DNA from: Wenzhouxiangella sp. AB-CW3
Lineage (GTDB): Bacteria; Pseudomonadota; Gammaproteobacteria; Xanthomonadales; Wenzhouxiangellaceae
Length of the DNA stretch: 64,000 nucleotides
Reading direction: 5' to 3'
Assembly (NCBI RefSeq): GCF_014725735.1
Contig: NZ_CP061368.1
Span: 2,929,225 to 2,993,224, forward strand
The position numbers and the translations under genes were made by a program. The notes below the pieces were generated by a model. The model was not told the DNA's origin, searched no databases, and saw nothing but the letters and a program-made list of their open reading frames with translations. Below, one piece after another: positions 26,644-34,574 of this stretch (the first letter of the stretch is position 1; the number at the start of each line of letters is the position of its first letter).

Positions 26644-27246
26644 TCAGGAGCCCTCTCCCAGGTGGCGACCTCCTGTCCAGCCGCCGCGGGACAGCAGCTG
26701 CTCTCCCAGCTCACGCGGACGGGATTCCAGATCGGTGGCCATGGAGTCGTTCCAGCGATTGAGAAAGCCGTAAAGACAGACCGCCGCCAGTAGTTCGACA
26801 ATCTGTTCGTCACTCCAGTGTGCCTTGAGCGACGCCATGATCTCCTCGTCGACGGCATTCGGGACGCTACCGGCGGCAAGGGCAAAATCGAGTGCCGCCC
26901 GCTCGGCCTCAGAATAATGCTCGCTGGCCCGGTAATCCCACAAGGCATCCAGCTTCTCCTGCGGCAAACCGCTGATACCGGCCGCAACCAGGGAATGAGC
27001 CTGACAATACTGACACCCGGCCGCGCGACTGGCGAAATGCGCCAACAGCCGCTTGAAAGCCGGATCCACACTCCCCTGCGGATCCATCACCGCCGCAGTC
27101 AACTCACCAAAAGCCTTCACGATACCCGGCCGACGCTGCATGGTCAGCAGACTATTGGGAACAAACCCAAGAATCGCCTCAAAATGCCGAAAGGTATCCA
27201 CCAACTCCGGTGTATGATCAACCGGCAAAGGATCAACAAACGCCAT
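26644..27246 (-). CDS. AhpD-like carboxymuconolactone decarboxylase-family protein
   Basis: The 200-residue product belongs to the CMD/AhpD superfamily. It has the AhpD peroxidase signature C78-Q-Y-C81-Q-A-H84 inside ASRAAGCQYCQAHSLVAAGI, where the two cysteines and histidine act in AhpD-type peroxidase chemistry. It matches the group annotated as peroxidase-related or alkylhydroperoxidase-like proteins. ATG 27246 (MAFVDPLPVDHTPEL) is preferred; an upstream in-frame start at 27291 adds a hydrophobic stretch not seen in the family. Its 5' part is visibly richer in A and C than neighbours. Confidence 0.85.
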   Translation of the reverse strand: MAFVDPLPVDHTPELVDTFRHFEAILGFVPNSLLTMQRRPGIVKAFGELTAAVMDPQGSVDPAFKRLLAHFASRAAGCQYCQAHSLVAAGISGLPQEKLDALWDYRASEHYSEAERAALDFALAAGSVPNAVDEEIMASLKAHWSDEQIVELLAAVCLYGFLNRWNDSMATDLESRPRELGEQLLSRGGWTGGRHLGEGS

Positions 27247-27283
27247 AAAAAAACCACCAAACATCAAAGCCAACCATTCTACC

Positions 27284-27304
27284 CCTAACACCTAACACCT
27301 AACA
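27284..27304. repeat. Three tandem copies of CCTAACA
   Basis: Three head-to-tail 7-base units (CCTAACA) stand between the divergent genes at 27246 and 27325. They are just upstream of the hydrolase start. This is probably a slippage-prone simple repeat; no function is implied by sequence alone. Confidence 0.7.
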
Positions 27305-27324
27305 CTGCACACTTCCCACTCCCC

Positions 27325-28185
27325 ATGCCCCACCCCCAACCCGTCGTCCCCATCAAAACCAAAGACGACCACCGCTTCGAGCTGATCCACGTACCTGCCG
27401 AGCAGCCCCGACACACGCTGTTCTTCCTGCCCGGCATGGGGTTGAGCGCGCGACACTACATCGATTTCGGTCAGGCGCTGGCCGAGCACGGCATCGAGGT
27501 CTTCATCCACGAATGGCGTGGCATCGGCTCTTCGAACGTGCGCGCTGCCCGCATCTGCGACTGGGGCTACCGGGAACTGCTGGAGCTGGACCTCTTCGAT
27601 GCGCTCGCGACCATTCACGATTATTCGAACCGGCAGCGCTTGATCATCGCCGGTCACAGCCTGGGCGCGCAGTTTGCCTGCCTGCTCGGGGCCATGAAAC
27701 CCGACCGCTGCGACGCCCTGGCCCTGATCGCCGGAGGATCGCCCTACTGGCGGCTGTTCGACTGGAAAATGAAGCTGGTCATGGTCGCGGTAATGTTTGG
27801 CTTTCCCCTGATCGCCGGTGTGCGCGGCCACTACCCCGGAAAATCACTGGGCTTTGCCGGACGTGAGGCACGGGGTGTGATTTCGGACTGGACGCGCTCG
27901 GCACGCACCGGCGAGTACCACCCTTCGGGTGTCGCCACCGACCTGGAAGCCGGCATGCGGGATCTGGCTGTTCCGGCCATCGGCATGAACATGGCCGCGG
28001 ACTGGTTCGTGCCCGACGCCTCCCTGCACTGGCTGACCGGCAAGCTGACCCAGTGCCGGGTCGAGCATTACACCATCAAGGCCAGCGACGAGTTTCCTGC
28101 AGATCATTACGCCTGGATGAAGCAGCCGGACGCAACCGTCAGCCACCTGCTGAACTGGATGGCGCATTATTCGATCATTCAATGA
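27325..28185 (+). CDS. Alpha/beta-hydrolase fold protein
   Basis: The 286-residue product has the alpha/beta-hydrolase pattern: the oxyanion-side FFLPGMGLSARHY, the nucleophile elbow IIAGHSLGAQ with S112, and a likely C-terminal histidine in FPADHYAW (acid residue not assigned). There is no signal peptide, so it is cytoplasmic. It resembles the serine aminopeptidase S33/lysophospholipase-like group; the substrate cannot be named. It ends 18 bases before the convergent CoA-transferase-family gene. Confidence 0.85.
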   Translation: MPHPQPVVPIKTKDDHRFELIHVPAEQPRHTLFFLPGMGLSARHYIDFGQALAEHGIEVFIHEWRGIGSSNVRAARICDWGYRELLELDLFDALATIHDYSNRQRLIIAGHSLGAQFACLLGAMKPDRCDALALIAGGSPYWRLFDWKMKLVMVAVMFGFPLIAGVRGHYPGKSLGFAGREARGVISDWTRSARTGEYHPSGVATDLEAGMRDLAVPAIGMNMAADWFVPDASLHWLTGKLTQCRVEHYTIKASDEFPADHYAWMKQPDATVSHLLNWMAHYSIIQ

Positions 28186-28203
28186 TGCGCTGCTGCTACG
28201 AGG

Positions 28204-30081
28204 TCAGCGAGCCAGGACTGCTGCCACCAGTCGCGCGTAAAGCTTCTCTTTAACGGAGTCGGGTTGATCCAGGCCCAGCCGTTCAAGCGCTTCGGGGTGG
28301 TCACCCGGACGACCACGGAACAGGGCCCGAATCAGTGCCGGCTTGCTTTCGGCCACTGACTTCAGTTGTTTCAGGGCGGGAATCAGCTGCCTCTCGATCT
28401 CGGTGAAATCCGATCCGAAGGGATAGTCCGGAAAGTCGTCAGAAAACGATCCGAATACTTTCTCCAGGTAGTCTGGTGTATTGCGTCGGGCTGCATCGGG
28501 AATCCGCCAGTCTTGGTCGAGCTTGCCAGACTTTCTGGCCCGCTCCACCAGCTCATCCTGAAAGCGGGCGTCCATGATCCCGACCAGGGCCTGAATACAT
28601 TCTTCGTCGGTCTTGCCGCGCAGATCGGCAATGCCGTATTCGGTGACCACCAGGTCGCGCAAATGACGCGGGATCGTGGTGTGCGGATATTCCCAGACGA
28701 TGTTGGAGGTCGTGCCTTCGCTGCTCTCGCGGGTGGCACGCAGCATCAGCGCCGAGCGCCCGTCGGCCATGGCATGGGCCATGGCGACAAAGTTGTACTG
28801 GCCACCCACGCCCGAGACCACCTGGTGGTCGGCCAGCCCGTCGGAAACGGCCGCACCGGTTGCCGTGACCATCATGCAGGTGTTGATGAAGCGGGCATGA
28901 CGGCGCTGGGCAATCTCCAGCGCTTCGGACCCGCCGTAGAGCTGATTGATTCGTCCCACGCCGTGCATGCGAAATCGCGGCCGTTCTTCATCGTCGAGTC
29001 CATTGAGAAAGTCGTAGAAATCACCGGCACCAAGAAAGAAACCGCCATCCATGATGGTTCCGCTGCCAGCCTGCTCGACCGACTCACCCTGGTTGACCCG
29101 CTCCTGGATTTCGATGTCATCAAACACTTCGCGCTTGAGTATGCCGGCACGGTAGAGGTGCATGAAGGCGTCCATGAACATTTCGCTGGCACCGTAAATG
29201 CCATGTTCGAATTCGCCGCGTTCTTCATGTTTCCAACGCTCGACACCGAGTTCCTCCAGCACGCTGCGGTAACGGGCATTGTCCCCGTGCCGCAGGATCA
29301 TGCTGTGAACCAGTGCATCGGACAGCGAGCCGATACCGATCTGCAGGGTGCCGCCGTCGGCCATCAGGCGGCTGGCATGAAAGCCGACCGCGTGATCCTG
29401 CAAAGCGACCGGCGCACGAGGGAGTGCGAACAGCCGCTGCCCCGGATCGCTCTCGACGACCTCGTCGAAAAAGTCCGGATCGACCACGGCGTCGCCATGC
29501 ATGAACGGCAGGTCGGGATGGACCTGGGCAATGGTCATGAACGGACCATGGTCCTGTTCGCGCACGAGGCGAACCAGGTCCAGCGTCACATCCGGGTTGC
29601 ACGAAAGGCTGTAGCGCCCGTCGACCGGCCCGGAAACAAGCTGCATGCACACATTGATGCCACGATCGACGAGGTCGCGTGCTACATGCGTGTAGTTGGA
29701 GGAGACGTAGCGCCGCTGCATGGCGGGCTGGCCCAGCGCGACACCGGACTGAAAGTAGAACTCGGTGACCGTCACGTTATCCGGCATCGATCCGGACTGC
29801 AGGTCGGCAAGGTAGTCCAGGCGTGGATAGTCGCGCCCGAAAAGGCGCTTGACAATGGGGCCCATCAGCCGCTCTTCGAGCCAGTGCTTCGGTTGCGGAA
29901 CGTCAAGCGACAGCGCCGTCACGATATCCAGTTGAATCGAGGGGTCGCTGCAGGCGCGCTGGTAGAAGGCATTGACCAGCCGATTGGGCTTGCCCAACCC
30001 CAGCGGCAAGCCGACAACCAGCCTCTTGCCCACACGTTCGATGGCCTTGTCGACGACTGTCTCGTACACTCGGTTTGTCAT
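28204..30081 (-). CDS. Acetyl-CoA hydrolase/transferase family protein
   Basis: The 625-residue product belongs to the acetyl-CoA hydrolase/4-hydroxybutyrate CoA-transferase family (class I CoA-transferases). Evidence: VGLPLGLGKPNRLVNAFY, GTLQIGIGSLSDALV, the C-terminal half VVSGVGGQYNFVAMAHAM with DGRSALML, TTIPRHLRDLVVTEYGIADL and RGKTDEECIQALV. It is longer than the typical 430-500 residues, with extra N-terminal sequence, like a group common in gammaproteobacteria. The acyl acceptor is not predictable. It is divergent from the DSD1-type gene, 65 bases away. Confidence 0.88.
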   Translation of the reverse strand: MTNRVYETVVDKAIERVGKRLVVGLPLGLGKPNRLVNAFYQRACSDPSIQLDIVTALSLDVPQPKHWLEERLMGPIVKRLFGRDYPRLDYLADLQSGSMPDNVTVTEFYFQSGVALGQPAMQRRYVSSNYTHVARDLVDRGINVCMQLVSGPVDGRYSLSCNPDVTLDLVRLVREQDHGPFMTIAQVHPDLPFMHGDAVVDPDFFDEVVESDPGQRLFALPRAPVALQDHAVGFHASRLMADGGTLQIGIGSLSDALVHSMILRHGDNARYRSVLEELGVERWKHEERGEFEHGIYGASEMFMDAFMHLYRAGILKREVFDDIEIQERVNQGESVEQAGSGTIMDGGFFLGAGDFYDFLNGLDDEERPRFRMHGVGRINQLYGGSEALEIAQRRHARFINTCMMVTATGAAVSDGLADHQVVSGVGGQYNFVAMAHAMADGRSALMLRATRESSEGTTSNIVWEYPHTTIPRHLRDLVVTEYGIADLRGKTDEECIQALVGIMDARFQDELVERARKSGKLDQDWRIPDAARRNTPDYLEKVFGSFSDDFPDYPFGSDFTEIERQLIPALKQLKSVAESKPALIRALFRGRPGDHPEALERLGLDQPDSVKEKLYARLVAAVLAR

Positions 30082-30146
30082 CCTGGCGCCCCGCGCATGC
30101 GTCCAAGCCTTAAACTATCACCAAAATCATTCAAGCAAACCGAACA

Positions 30147-31277
30147 ATGTCAGAATCGACTCCAGTCACCCCATGCCTGCTGCTGGACACGGCGCGCATG
30201 ACCCGAAACATTGAGCGCATGAGAACCCGGCTTCAGTCGCTGGGGCTTGCATTGCGTCCGCACGTCAAGACCTGCAAGAACATCGACATCGCGCGCCAGC
30301 TGACCGCCGGCCAGCCCGGCGGCGTGACCGTCTCGACCCTGGCCGAGGCCGACTATTTCTTCGAGAACGGCATCACCGACATTCTCTACGCCGTCGGCAT
30401 TGCTCCCGGAAAACTTGCCGCCGTGGCCGATCGCATGGCCCGCGGCATGGCGCTGCGCATCATTCTCGACCATCCGCAAACGGCCACCGCAGTGGCCCGT
30501 GCGGCACGTGAGTTCGACACCCGTTTTCGCGTACTGGTCGAAATCGACGCCGACGGCGAGCGCGCTGGACTGCGTGCCGATGCACCGGAACTGATCGAAA
30601 TCGCCAGCATTCTCGACGCCGCCGGATGTCATGTCGACGGCGTGATGGTGCATGCCGGCGGTTCGTATCACTGCCCCGACGCCGACAGCATGCAGCAAAT
30701 GGCCGAAACCGAACGCGCCAGCGCCGTGGCAGCGGCCGAGCGCTTGCGGCAGGCCGGCCACGCGGCTCCTGTCGTCAGCGTCGGATCCACTCCCACGGCC
30801 ACCTTTGCCCGCGACCTGACCGGCGCCACCGAAGTCCGCGCCGGCGTGCACGTGTTTCAGGATCTGGTCCAGGCCGGCCTGGGCGTTTGCGAAATCGACG
30901 ACATCGCCATCTCGGTGTTGACCGAAGTCATTGGTCACCGTAGCGAAGATGGCCGGCTGCTGGTCGATGCCGGCTGGATGGCGCTGTCGCGTGATCGCGG
31001 CACCGCCGATCAGCCCATCGATCAAGGCTATGGCCTGATCTGCAGCGAGGACGGAGAAGCACTTGATGACATCATCGTCACCGGCACCAACCAGGAGCAC
31101 GGCATCGTGGGCAGACGGGACGGTTCACCGCTGAATCTCGACACGTTCCCCGTTGGCACCCGTTTGCGGGTCCTGCCCAACCATGCCTGTGCCACGGCCG
31201 GGCAGCATGATGGTTACTGGATAGTCGGCAGTCCCGACCAGGCCCGGCGATGGCTGCCGCGCTGCCGCGGTTGGTAA
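30147..31277 (+). CDS. DSD1-family PLP enzyme (D-threonine aldolase / D-serine dehydratase type)
   Basis: The 376-residue product is a fold-type III PLP enzyme. K41 in LRPHVKTCKN is the expected Schiff-base lysine, and the C-terminal NHACATAGQHDGYWIV supplies the metal-binding His/Cys pair typical of D-threonine aldolase and eukaryotic-type D-serine dehydratase. The barrel shows GVTVSTLAEADYFFENGI and VMVHAGGSYHC. The two activities cannot be separated from sequence. Together with ltaE at 24764 the region holds two beta-hydroxy amino acid enzymes of opposite stereochemistry, although they are 4 kb apart. Confidence 0.88.
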   Translation: MSESTPVTPCLLLDTARMTRNIERMRTRLQSLGLALRPHVKTCKNIDIARQLTAGQPGGVTVSTLAEADYFFENGITDILYAVGIAPGKLAAVADRMARGMALRIILDHPQTATAVARAAREFDTRFRVLVEIDADGERAGLRADAPELIEIASILDAAGCHVDGVMVHAGGSYHCPDADSMQQMAETERASAVAAAERLRQAGHAAPVVSVGSTPTATFARDLTGATEVRAGVHVFQDLVQAGLGVCEIDDIAISVLTEVIGHRSEDGRLLVDAGWMALSRDRGTADQPIDQGYGLICSEDGEALDDIIVTGTNQEHGIVGRRDGSPLNLDTFPVGTRLRVLPNHACATAGQHDGYWIVGSPDQARRWLPRCRGW

Positions 31278-31316
31278 ACGGTCCGGCTTGGCCACGAACG
31301 AGGAAGGACTTTATAA

Positions 31317-31679
31317 ATGAGTTACTACCCGCTTCTAAAAAACATCCATATCTTCATTGCGCTGCTCAGTGGCCTGGGGTTCGCCGTGCGAGGTTACCTG
31401 CGCCTGGTCGCGAATCGGCCGCTGAGTCACCCGGTCATACGCATCGCACCGCATATCCTCGATACGCTGCTGCTGGCTACCGGCATCGCACTGTGGGTCA
31501 TGGTGGGATGGACCTTCCTGTCCTGGCTGGGGCTCAAGATCGGCCTGATCGTGGCCTACATCCTGATCGGCATGGCCGCCTTCCGCAAAGGCCACGGCGG
31601 CAGCGGCATCATCCTGTACTGGCTGGCCCTGGGCATCTACCTGGCGATTGCATTCATTGCCGTGCACAAACCGATCTGA
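31317..31679 (+). CDS. SirB2-family integral membrane protein
   Basis: The 120-residue product has four predicted membrane helices and matches SirB2: MSYYPLLKNIHIFIALLSG, LRLVANRPLSHPVIRIAPHILDT (read in two parts), then three more hydrophobic segments. SirB2 proteins have no firm biochemical role. An AGGAAGG Shine-Dalgarno at 31301-31307 supports ATG 31317. It is 39 bases after the DSD1 gene and probably co-transcribed. Confidence 0.88.
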   Translation: MSYYPLLKNIHIFIALLSGLGFAVRGYLRLVANRPLSHPVIRIAPHILDTLLLATGIALWVMVGWTFLSWLGLKIGLIVAYILIGMAAFRKGHGGSGIILYWLALGIYLAIAFIAVHKPI

Positions 31680-31697
31680 ACCCTGACATCAGGGGCT

Positions 31698-31732
31698 AGA
31701 AAAAGAATGCCCCGGCACGTAGGTGCCGGGGC
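31698..31732 (-). terminator. Intrinsic terminator of the repeat-protein operon
   Basis: A perfect 10-base-pair GC-rich stem (GCCCCGGCAC at 31709-31718 with GTGCCGGGGC at 31723-31732, GTAG loop) is followed, read on the minus strand, by ATTCTTTTTC. The T-run lies on the minus-strand side only, so the element ends transcripts coming from the repeat-protein gene at 31819. On the plus strand the hairpin may still help stop the sirB2 transcript. Confidence 0.8.
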
Positions 31733-31818
31733 GGGGCCAACAGCATGTGAATCGCCGTCAGGGGGCAGGGAAGGGGAAGCGATTCACGCGCCCGTCAGCA
31801 AACTGAAACCTCATAGAC

Positions 31819-32745
31819 TCAGGGAAGTGAAATCACTTCAAAGCCTTGGTGCGAATTTTCATGACCAGCGTGTGCAACGAGGACTTCATCGGCGTACCGC
31901 CCGGAGAGCCGATGAACAATCACATGAGTCCCTTCTTCATCGATCACGACTTCGGCGATACCCCAGGCGCCGGATACCGGAGAACAGCTTTCACTTGCCG
32001 CTCCACTGCCGGAACCTTGCACCAGCAGTCTTGAGCCATTGCCACCTACAGATTCGGGCGAACCGCTGCCAGAACCCTGGACCAGAAGGCCTGAATCGCT
32101 GTCGCCTGCACTTTCCGGCTTGCCGCTTCCCGAACCCTGAACAAGCAGACTGCCATCGCTGGCACCGACTGACTCTCCGGCCGCGCCGCTTCCCGAGCCC
32201 TGAACCAACAGACTTCCATCGTTGGCTCCGACCGACTCTCCGGCTGCACCACTTCCCGAGCCCTGAACCAGCAGACTGCCATCGCTAACGCCGACCGACT
32301 CCCCGGCCGCACCGCTTCCCGAGCCTTGTACCAGCAGACCTGGCTGGCCTCCATCATGATTCTCTCCAGCAGCTCCACTTCCAGAGCCGCGGACCAGCGG
32401 GGAGTGACCACCACATTCGCTGGAAGGCGATCCACTGCCCGAACCCTGCACCAAAGGCCTTCCGCCGTCGACCAGAGAATAGAGTGGCACGATCAGGTAA
32501 TCCTGCTGAATGGCATCAGCCGATACCGCGCCGGCCAAGACACTTCCCTCTGCATGCAGGGATATGGTCAGGCCGCTGTCCTGTTGCGAAACATGCAGGG
32601 AAACAGGCTCGGCAGCAATAGCCGACCCCATGACCAGACCCAACGCAACGGCAGCCACACAAAGGCTCCGACACGGACGAGACAGTTCTGCTCCCGTACC
32701 GCTCTTGCCAATCCCCGTTCCAGATTTTTCAATAAAACTCAACAT
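31819..32745 (-). CDS. Exported protein with eight Gly/Ser-rich tandem repeats, function unknown
   Basis: The 308-residue product has a signal peptide (CVAAVALGLVMGSAIAAEPV), a short beta-rich head, then eight repeats of 19-21 residues with core LLVQGSGSGAAGES and a variable acidic end, and a 49-residue tail (EVVIDEEGTHVIVHRLSGRY). Cysteines in the mature part appear only in the first and last repeats (SSECGG and ESCSPV), which could close the array with a disulfide. ATG 32745 has a strong AGGAGAG 6 bases before it; an upstream TTG at 32751 is less likely. It is the last gene of an operon with DUF6502-like and EAL genes and ends at a terminator. I do not recognise the family; a surface or matrix structural role is a guess. 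Confidence 0.85.
   Translation of the reverse strand: MLSFIEKSGTGIGKSGTGAELSRPCRSLCVAAVALGLVMGSAIAAEPVSLHVSQQDSGLTISLHAEGSVLAGAVSADAIQQDYLIVPLYSLVDGGRPLVQGSGSGSPSSECGGHSPLVRGSGSGAAGENHDGGQPGLLVQGSGSGAAGESVGVSDGSLLVQGSGSGAAGESVGANDGSLLVQGSGSGAAGESVGASDGSLLVQGSGSGKPESAGDSDSGLLVQGSGSGSPESVGGNGSRLLVQGSGSGAASESCSPVSGAWGIAEVVIDEEGTHVIVHRLSGRYADEVLVAHAGHENSHQGFEVISLP
31969..32457 (-). repeat. In-frame tandem repeat array of about 60-63 bases, eight units
   Basis: The coding DNA of the exported protein carries eight consecutive units, each encoding (L/P)LV(Q/R)GSGSG plus a variable part. Units 3, 4 and 5 are nearly identical at DNA level over 63 bases, so copy number may change by slippage or recombination. 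The array preserves the reading frame. Confidence 0.9.
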
Positions 32746-32784
32746 ATTCAACTCTCCTGCATTTCGATTATTCCGTCCTACGGC

Positions 32785-33651
32785 TCAGGTTGCCCCAGAC
32801 CGTGCCTCTTCGGTGTTGGTAGGGTTTTCCCAGTAATACCAACCCACACCGATCGAACATTCATCCCGTTTAGATGGATGCAATTCTTCTGCTTCAAGGT
32901 GGTTTTCCACCGCTCTGATATGCGACTCGATTAGCGCACGGATATCCTCCCGCACGATCTCCAGTCGCTCTTTGGGAATTCGATGAGTCCAGCGATCCTG
33001 TTGCAGCCATGAAGAGTCGCTGGAGGTATGTCGTCTCGTGTTGTGCGCAACAGCCCTGCCTAGCCGATTGATCGCAAAACTGCCGGCCTCGATGGCGGTT
33101 CGCTCGGAGGGCTCCACCGGCATGAAAAACGGGTCGACAAGCTCCACACGGGTATCGTCGTCACACAGGCGTACGTTGCCGCTTTCCAGCAGCCGGTCGA
33201 GTGCAGTCTGGGGCGTGACGGCACGCCCTGCAGAGCGGCTGACCAGACGCTGGAAAGTGCTGTGGGGACCATGGATCAGCAGCCTGGCCGGTGCACCCGT
33301 ATCGGGATCAATAAAGGACTCGTCCATTCGCCACATTTCCAGAATGGCAGCTTCCGAGCAGACATCGGCCAGTGCCATCTCGCCATCTCGCGTCTCGTAG
33401 ACCTTGATTGCTCGGCCGTCCATTCCACACAACAGTGAGAGGGCCGAAGTCGTGACCCGCTTGTCGGGGTTCTCCGCTTCCAGGTAGCGACGCGCCTCGG
33501 TGACGTAGGCTTCTCGAACCAGCTCCACCAGTGCGCTACAGGAAATTCTCCCGACCGCGAAGCGGACCAGGGGCCGGATCATTCGCATCATGGCGCCAAC
33601 CAGCCACCCGACCTGCGCCCTGCTCTCGTCTTGTCTTGCCAACTGTCCCAT
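32785..33651 (-). CDS. DUF6502-like protein
   Basis: The 288-residue cytoplasmic product resembles the DUF6502 family: an N-terminal helical part with MIRPLVRFAVGRISCSALVE followed by LVREAYVTEARRYL, then a winged-helix-like region (RVTTSALSLLCGMDGRAIKVY) and a weakly conserved C-terminal half. Families with this layout are suspected DNA-binding regulators, but no function is established to my knowledge. It sits 2 bases after the EAL gene and 39 bases before the repeat-protein start, so the three form one transcript. Family assignment is from memory of the pattern and is moderately sure. Confidence 0.7.
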   Translation of the reverse strand: MGQLARQDESRAQVGWLVGAMMRMIRPLVRFAVGRISCSALVELVREAYVTEARRYLEAENPDKRVTTSALSLLCGMDGRAIKVYETRDGEMALADVCSEAAILEMWRMDESFIDPDTGAPARLLIHGPHSTFQRLVSRSAGRAVTPQTALDRLLESGNVRLCDDDTRVELVDPFFMPVEPSERTAIEAGSFAINRLGRAVAHNTRRHTSSDSSWLQQDRWTHRIPKERLEIVREDIRALIESHIRAVENHLEAEELHPSKRDECSIGVGWYYWENPTNTEEARSGAT

Positions 33652-33653
33652 GC

Positions 33654-34400
33654 TCAGATCTCCATGATCTCGGGCTCATGCACCAGGTACCCCTGGGCGT
33701 AACCAACCCCCAGATCCTTCAGCAGCTGCAGCTCCTGAGGACGCTCCACACCTTCGGCCACCACCACGCCGCCGAGCCGATCAGCCAGCGTGGTCAGGCA
33801 ATCGACCACGGCGCGCTGATGACTGCGAGAGTCGAATCCACTGATGACCCGACCGTCGATCTTGACGATGTCCACCACGCCGGCGGCGCACAGGTCAAAG
33901 CAGTTCATGCGACTGCCGAAATCGTCCAGTGCGATCAGGACACCGCGCTGCCGCAGCAGGCGGGCATGCTCAATCAGTCTTGAGCGGTTGCTGCAATCGG
34001 CGAACTCGATCAGCTCCAGACACAGCGAATGACCCTGCTCGCCAAGCAGCTTGTGCATCCGGGTCACGGTATCCACGAAATACGGAGCGATGAAAGATTC
34101 GGGATGGGCATTGACGCTAATGCGCGTCGGCCCTGCGCGCTCGGCCAGCCAGTACCCGGCGCGCTCAAGCACCTCCACATCGGTCACCGAGGGCGGGCGA
34201 TGCAGGTAGAGGCACTCGACAAAACCGGCGGGAGAGCCGTTGAAACAGGCCGAGTCGGGCCGGATCAGCAACTCGTACCAGGGCCAGTCGGCACCAAAAA
34301 CCGCGCCATCGGCCTGCAGCGCCTGAATGCGCTGGGCCGCGAAGGCGCAGTGATCCCCTGTTGCGGACAGGGAAATGGTTTGTGCGAGTGGACTGGCCAT
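33654..34400 (-). CDS. Stand-alone EAL-domain protein, likely c-di-GMP phosphodiesterase
   Basis: The 248-residue protein is a single EAL domain with no sensor or membrane part. The catalytic set looks intact: E43 in YELLIRP, N in ISVNAHP, both glutamates of LELIEF, the aspartate pair in LDDFGS, K in VKIDG, E in AEGVE and Q in QGYL. It should linearise c-di-GMP, although the motif spelling is divergent and it could be a binding-only protein. It is the first gene of the operon; GAGGAA lies 6 bases before ATG 34400. Confidence 0.87.
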   Translation of the reverse strand: MASPLAQTISLSATGDHCAFAAQRIQALQADGAVFGADWPWYELLIRPDSACFNGSPAGFVECLYLHRPPSVTDVEVLERAGYWLAERAGPTRISVNAHPESFIAPYFVDTVTRMHKLLGEQGHSLCLELIEFADCSNRSRLIEHARLLRQRGVLIALDDFGSRMNCFDLCAAGVVDIVKIDGRVISGFDSRSHQRAVVDCLTTLADRLGGVVVAEGVERPQELQLLKDLGVGYAQGYLVHEPEIMEI

Positions 34401-34421
34401 CTATTTTCCTCAATATTGGCA

Positions 34422-34439
34422 TTTGCCATTTATGGCAAA
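34422..34439. promoter_or_regulatory. Palindromic operator candidate at the EAL operon start
   Basis: Perfect palindrome TTTGCCAT-TT-ATGGCAAA, 18 bases, placed directly downstream of the -10 element of the minus-strand promoter and across its expected transcription start. That is the usual place for a repressor site. The repressor is unknown. Confidence 0.7.
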
Positions 34440-34441
34440 CG

Positions 34442-34470
34442 ACAGTATCGTCAGTTGCCGCGATTGTCAA
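34442..34470 (-). promoter_or_regulatory. Promoter of the EAL/DUF6502/repeat-protein operon
   Basis: On the minus strand a perfect TTGACA (34470-34465) is separated by 17 bases from TACTGT (34447-34442), a sigma-70 arrangement with a weak -10. The predicted start near 34435 lies in the 18-base palindrome, about 35 bases before the EAL ATG. Confidence 0.65.
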
Positions 34471-34574
34471 GCACTTTCTGAACATGGTGGCCCGGCCACA
34501 TCGGCCGGACCGCTTTGAGTTGTGCCAATGCTTTCGCTTCGCTACGCTTCTGACGCAACCACGGAGACTTCCGA

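Noticed and set aside
27284-27304. Telomere-like or origin iterons (CCTAACA repeats)
   Set aside because: Only three short copies, no DnaA boxes or replication genes close by.
28366-30201. Long open frame on the plus strand, about 611 codons
   Set aside because: It lies opposite the acetyl-CoA hydrolase/transferase gene, has no family features and reflects high-GC codon bias.
31969-32457. CRISPR-like regular repeats
   Set aside because: The units are 60-63 bases, contiguous without unique spacers and keep one reading frame coding for LVQGSGSG; no cas genes are near.
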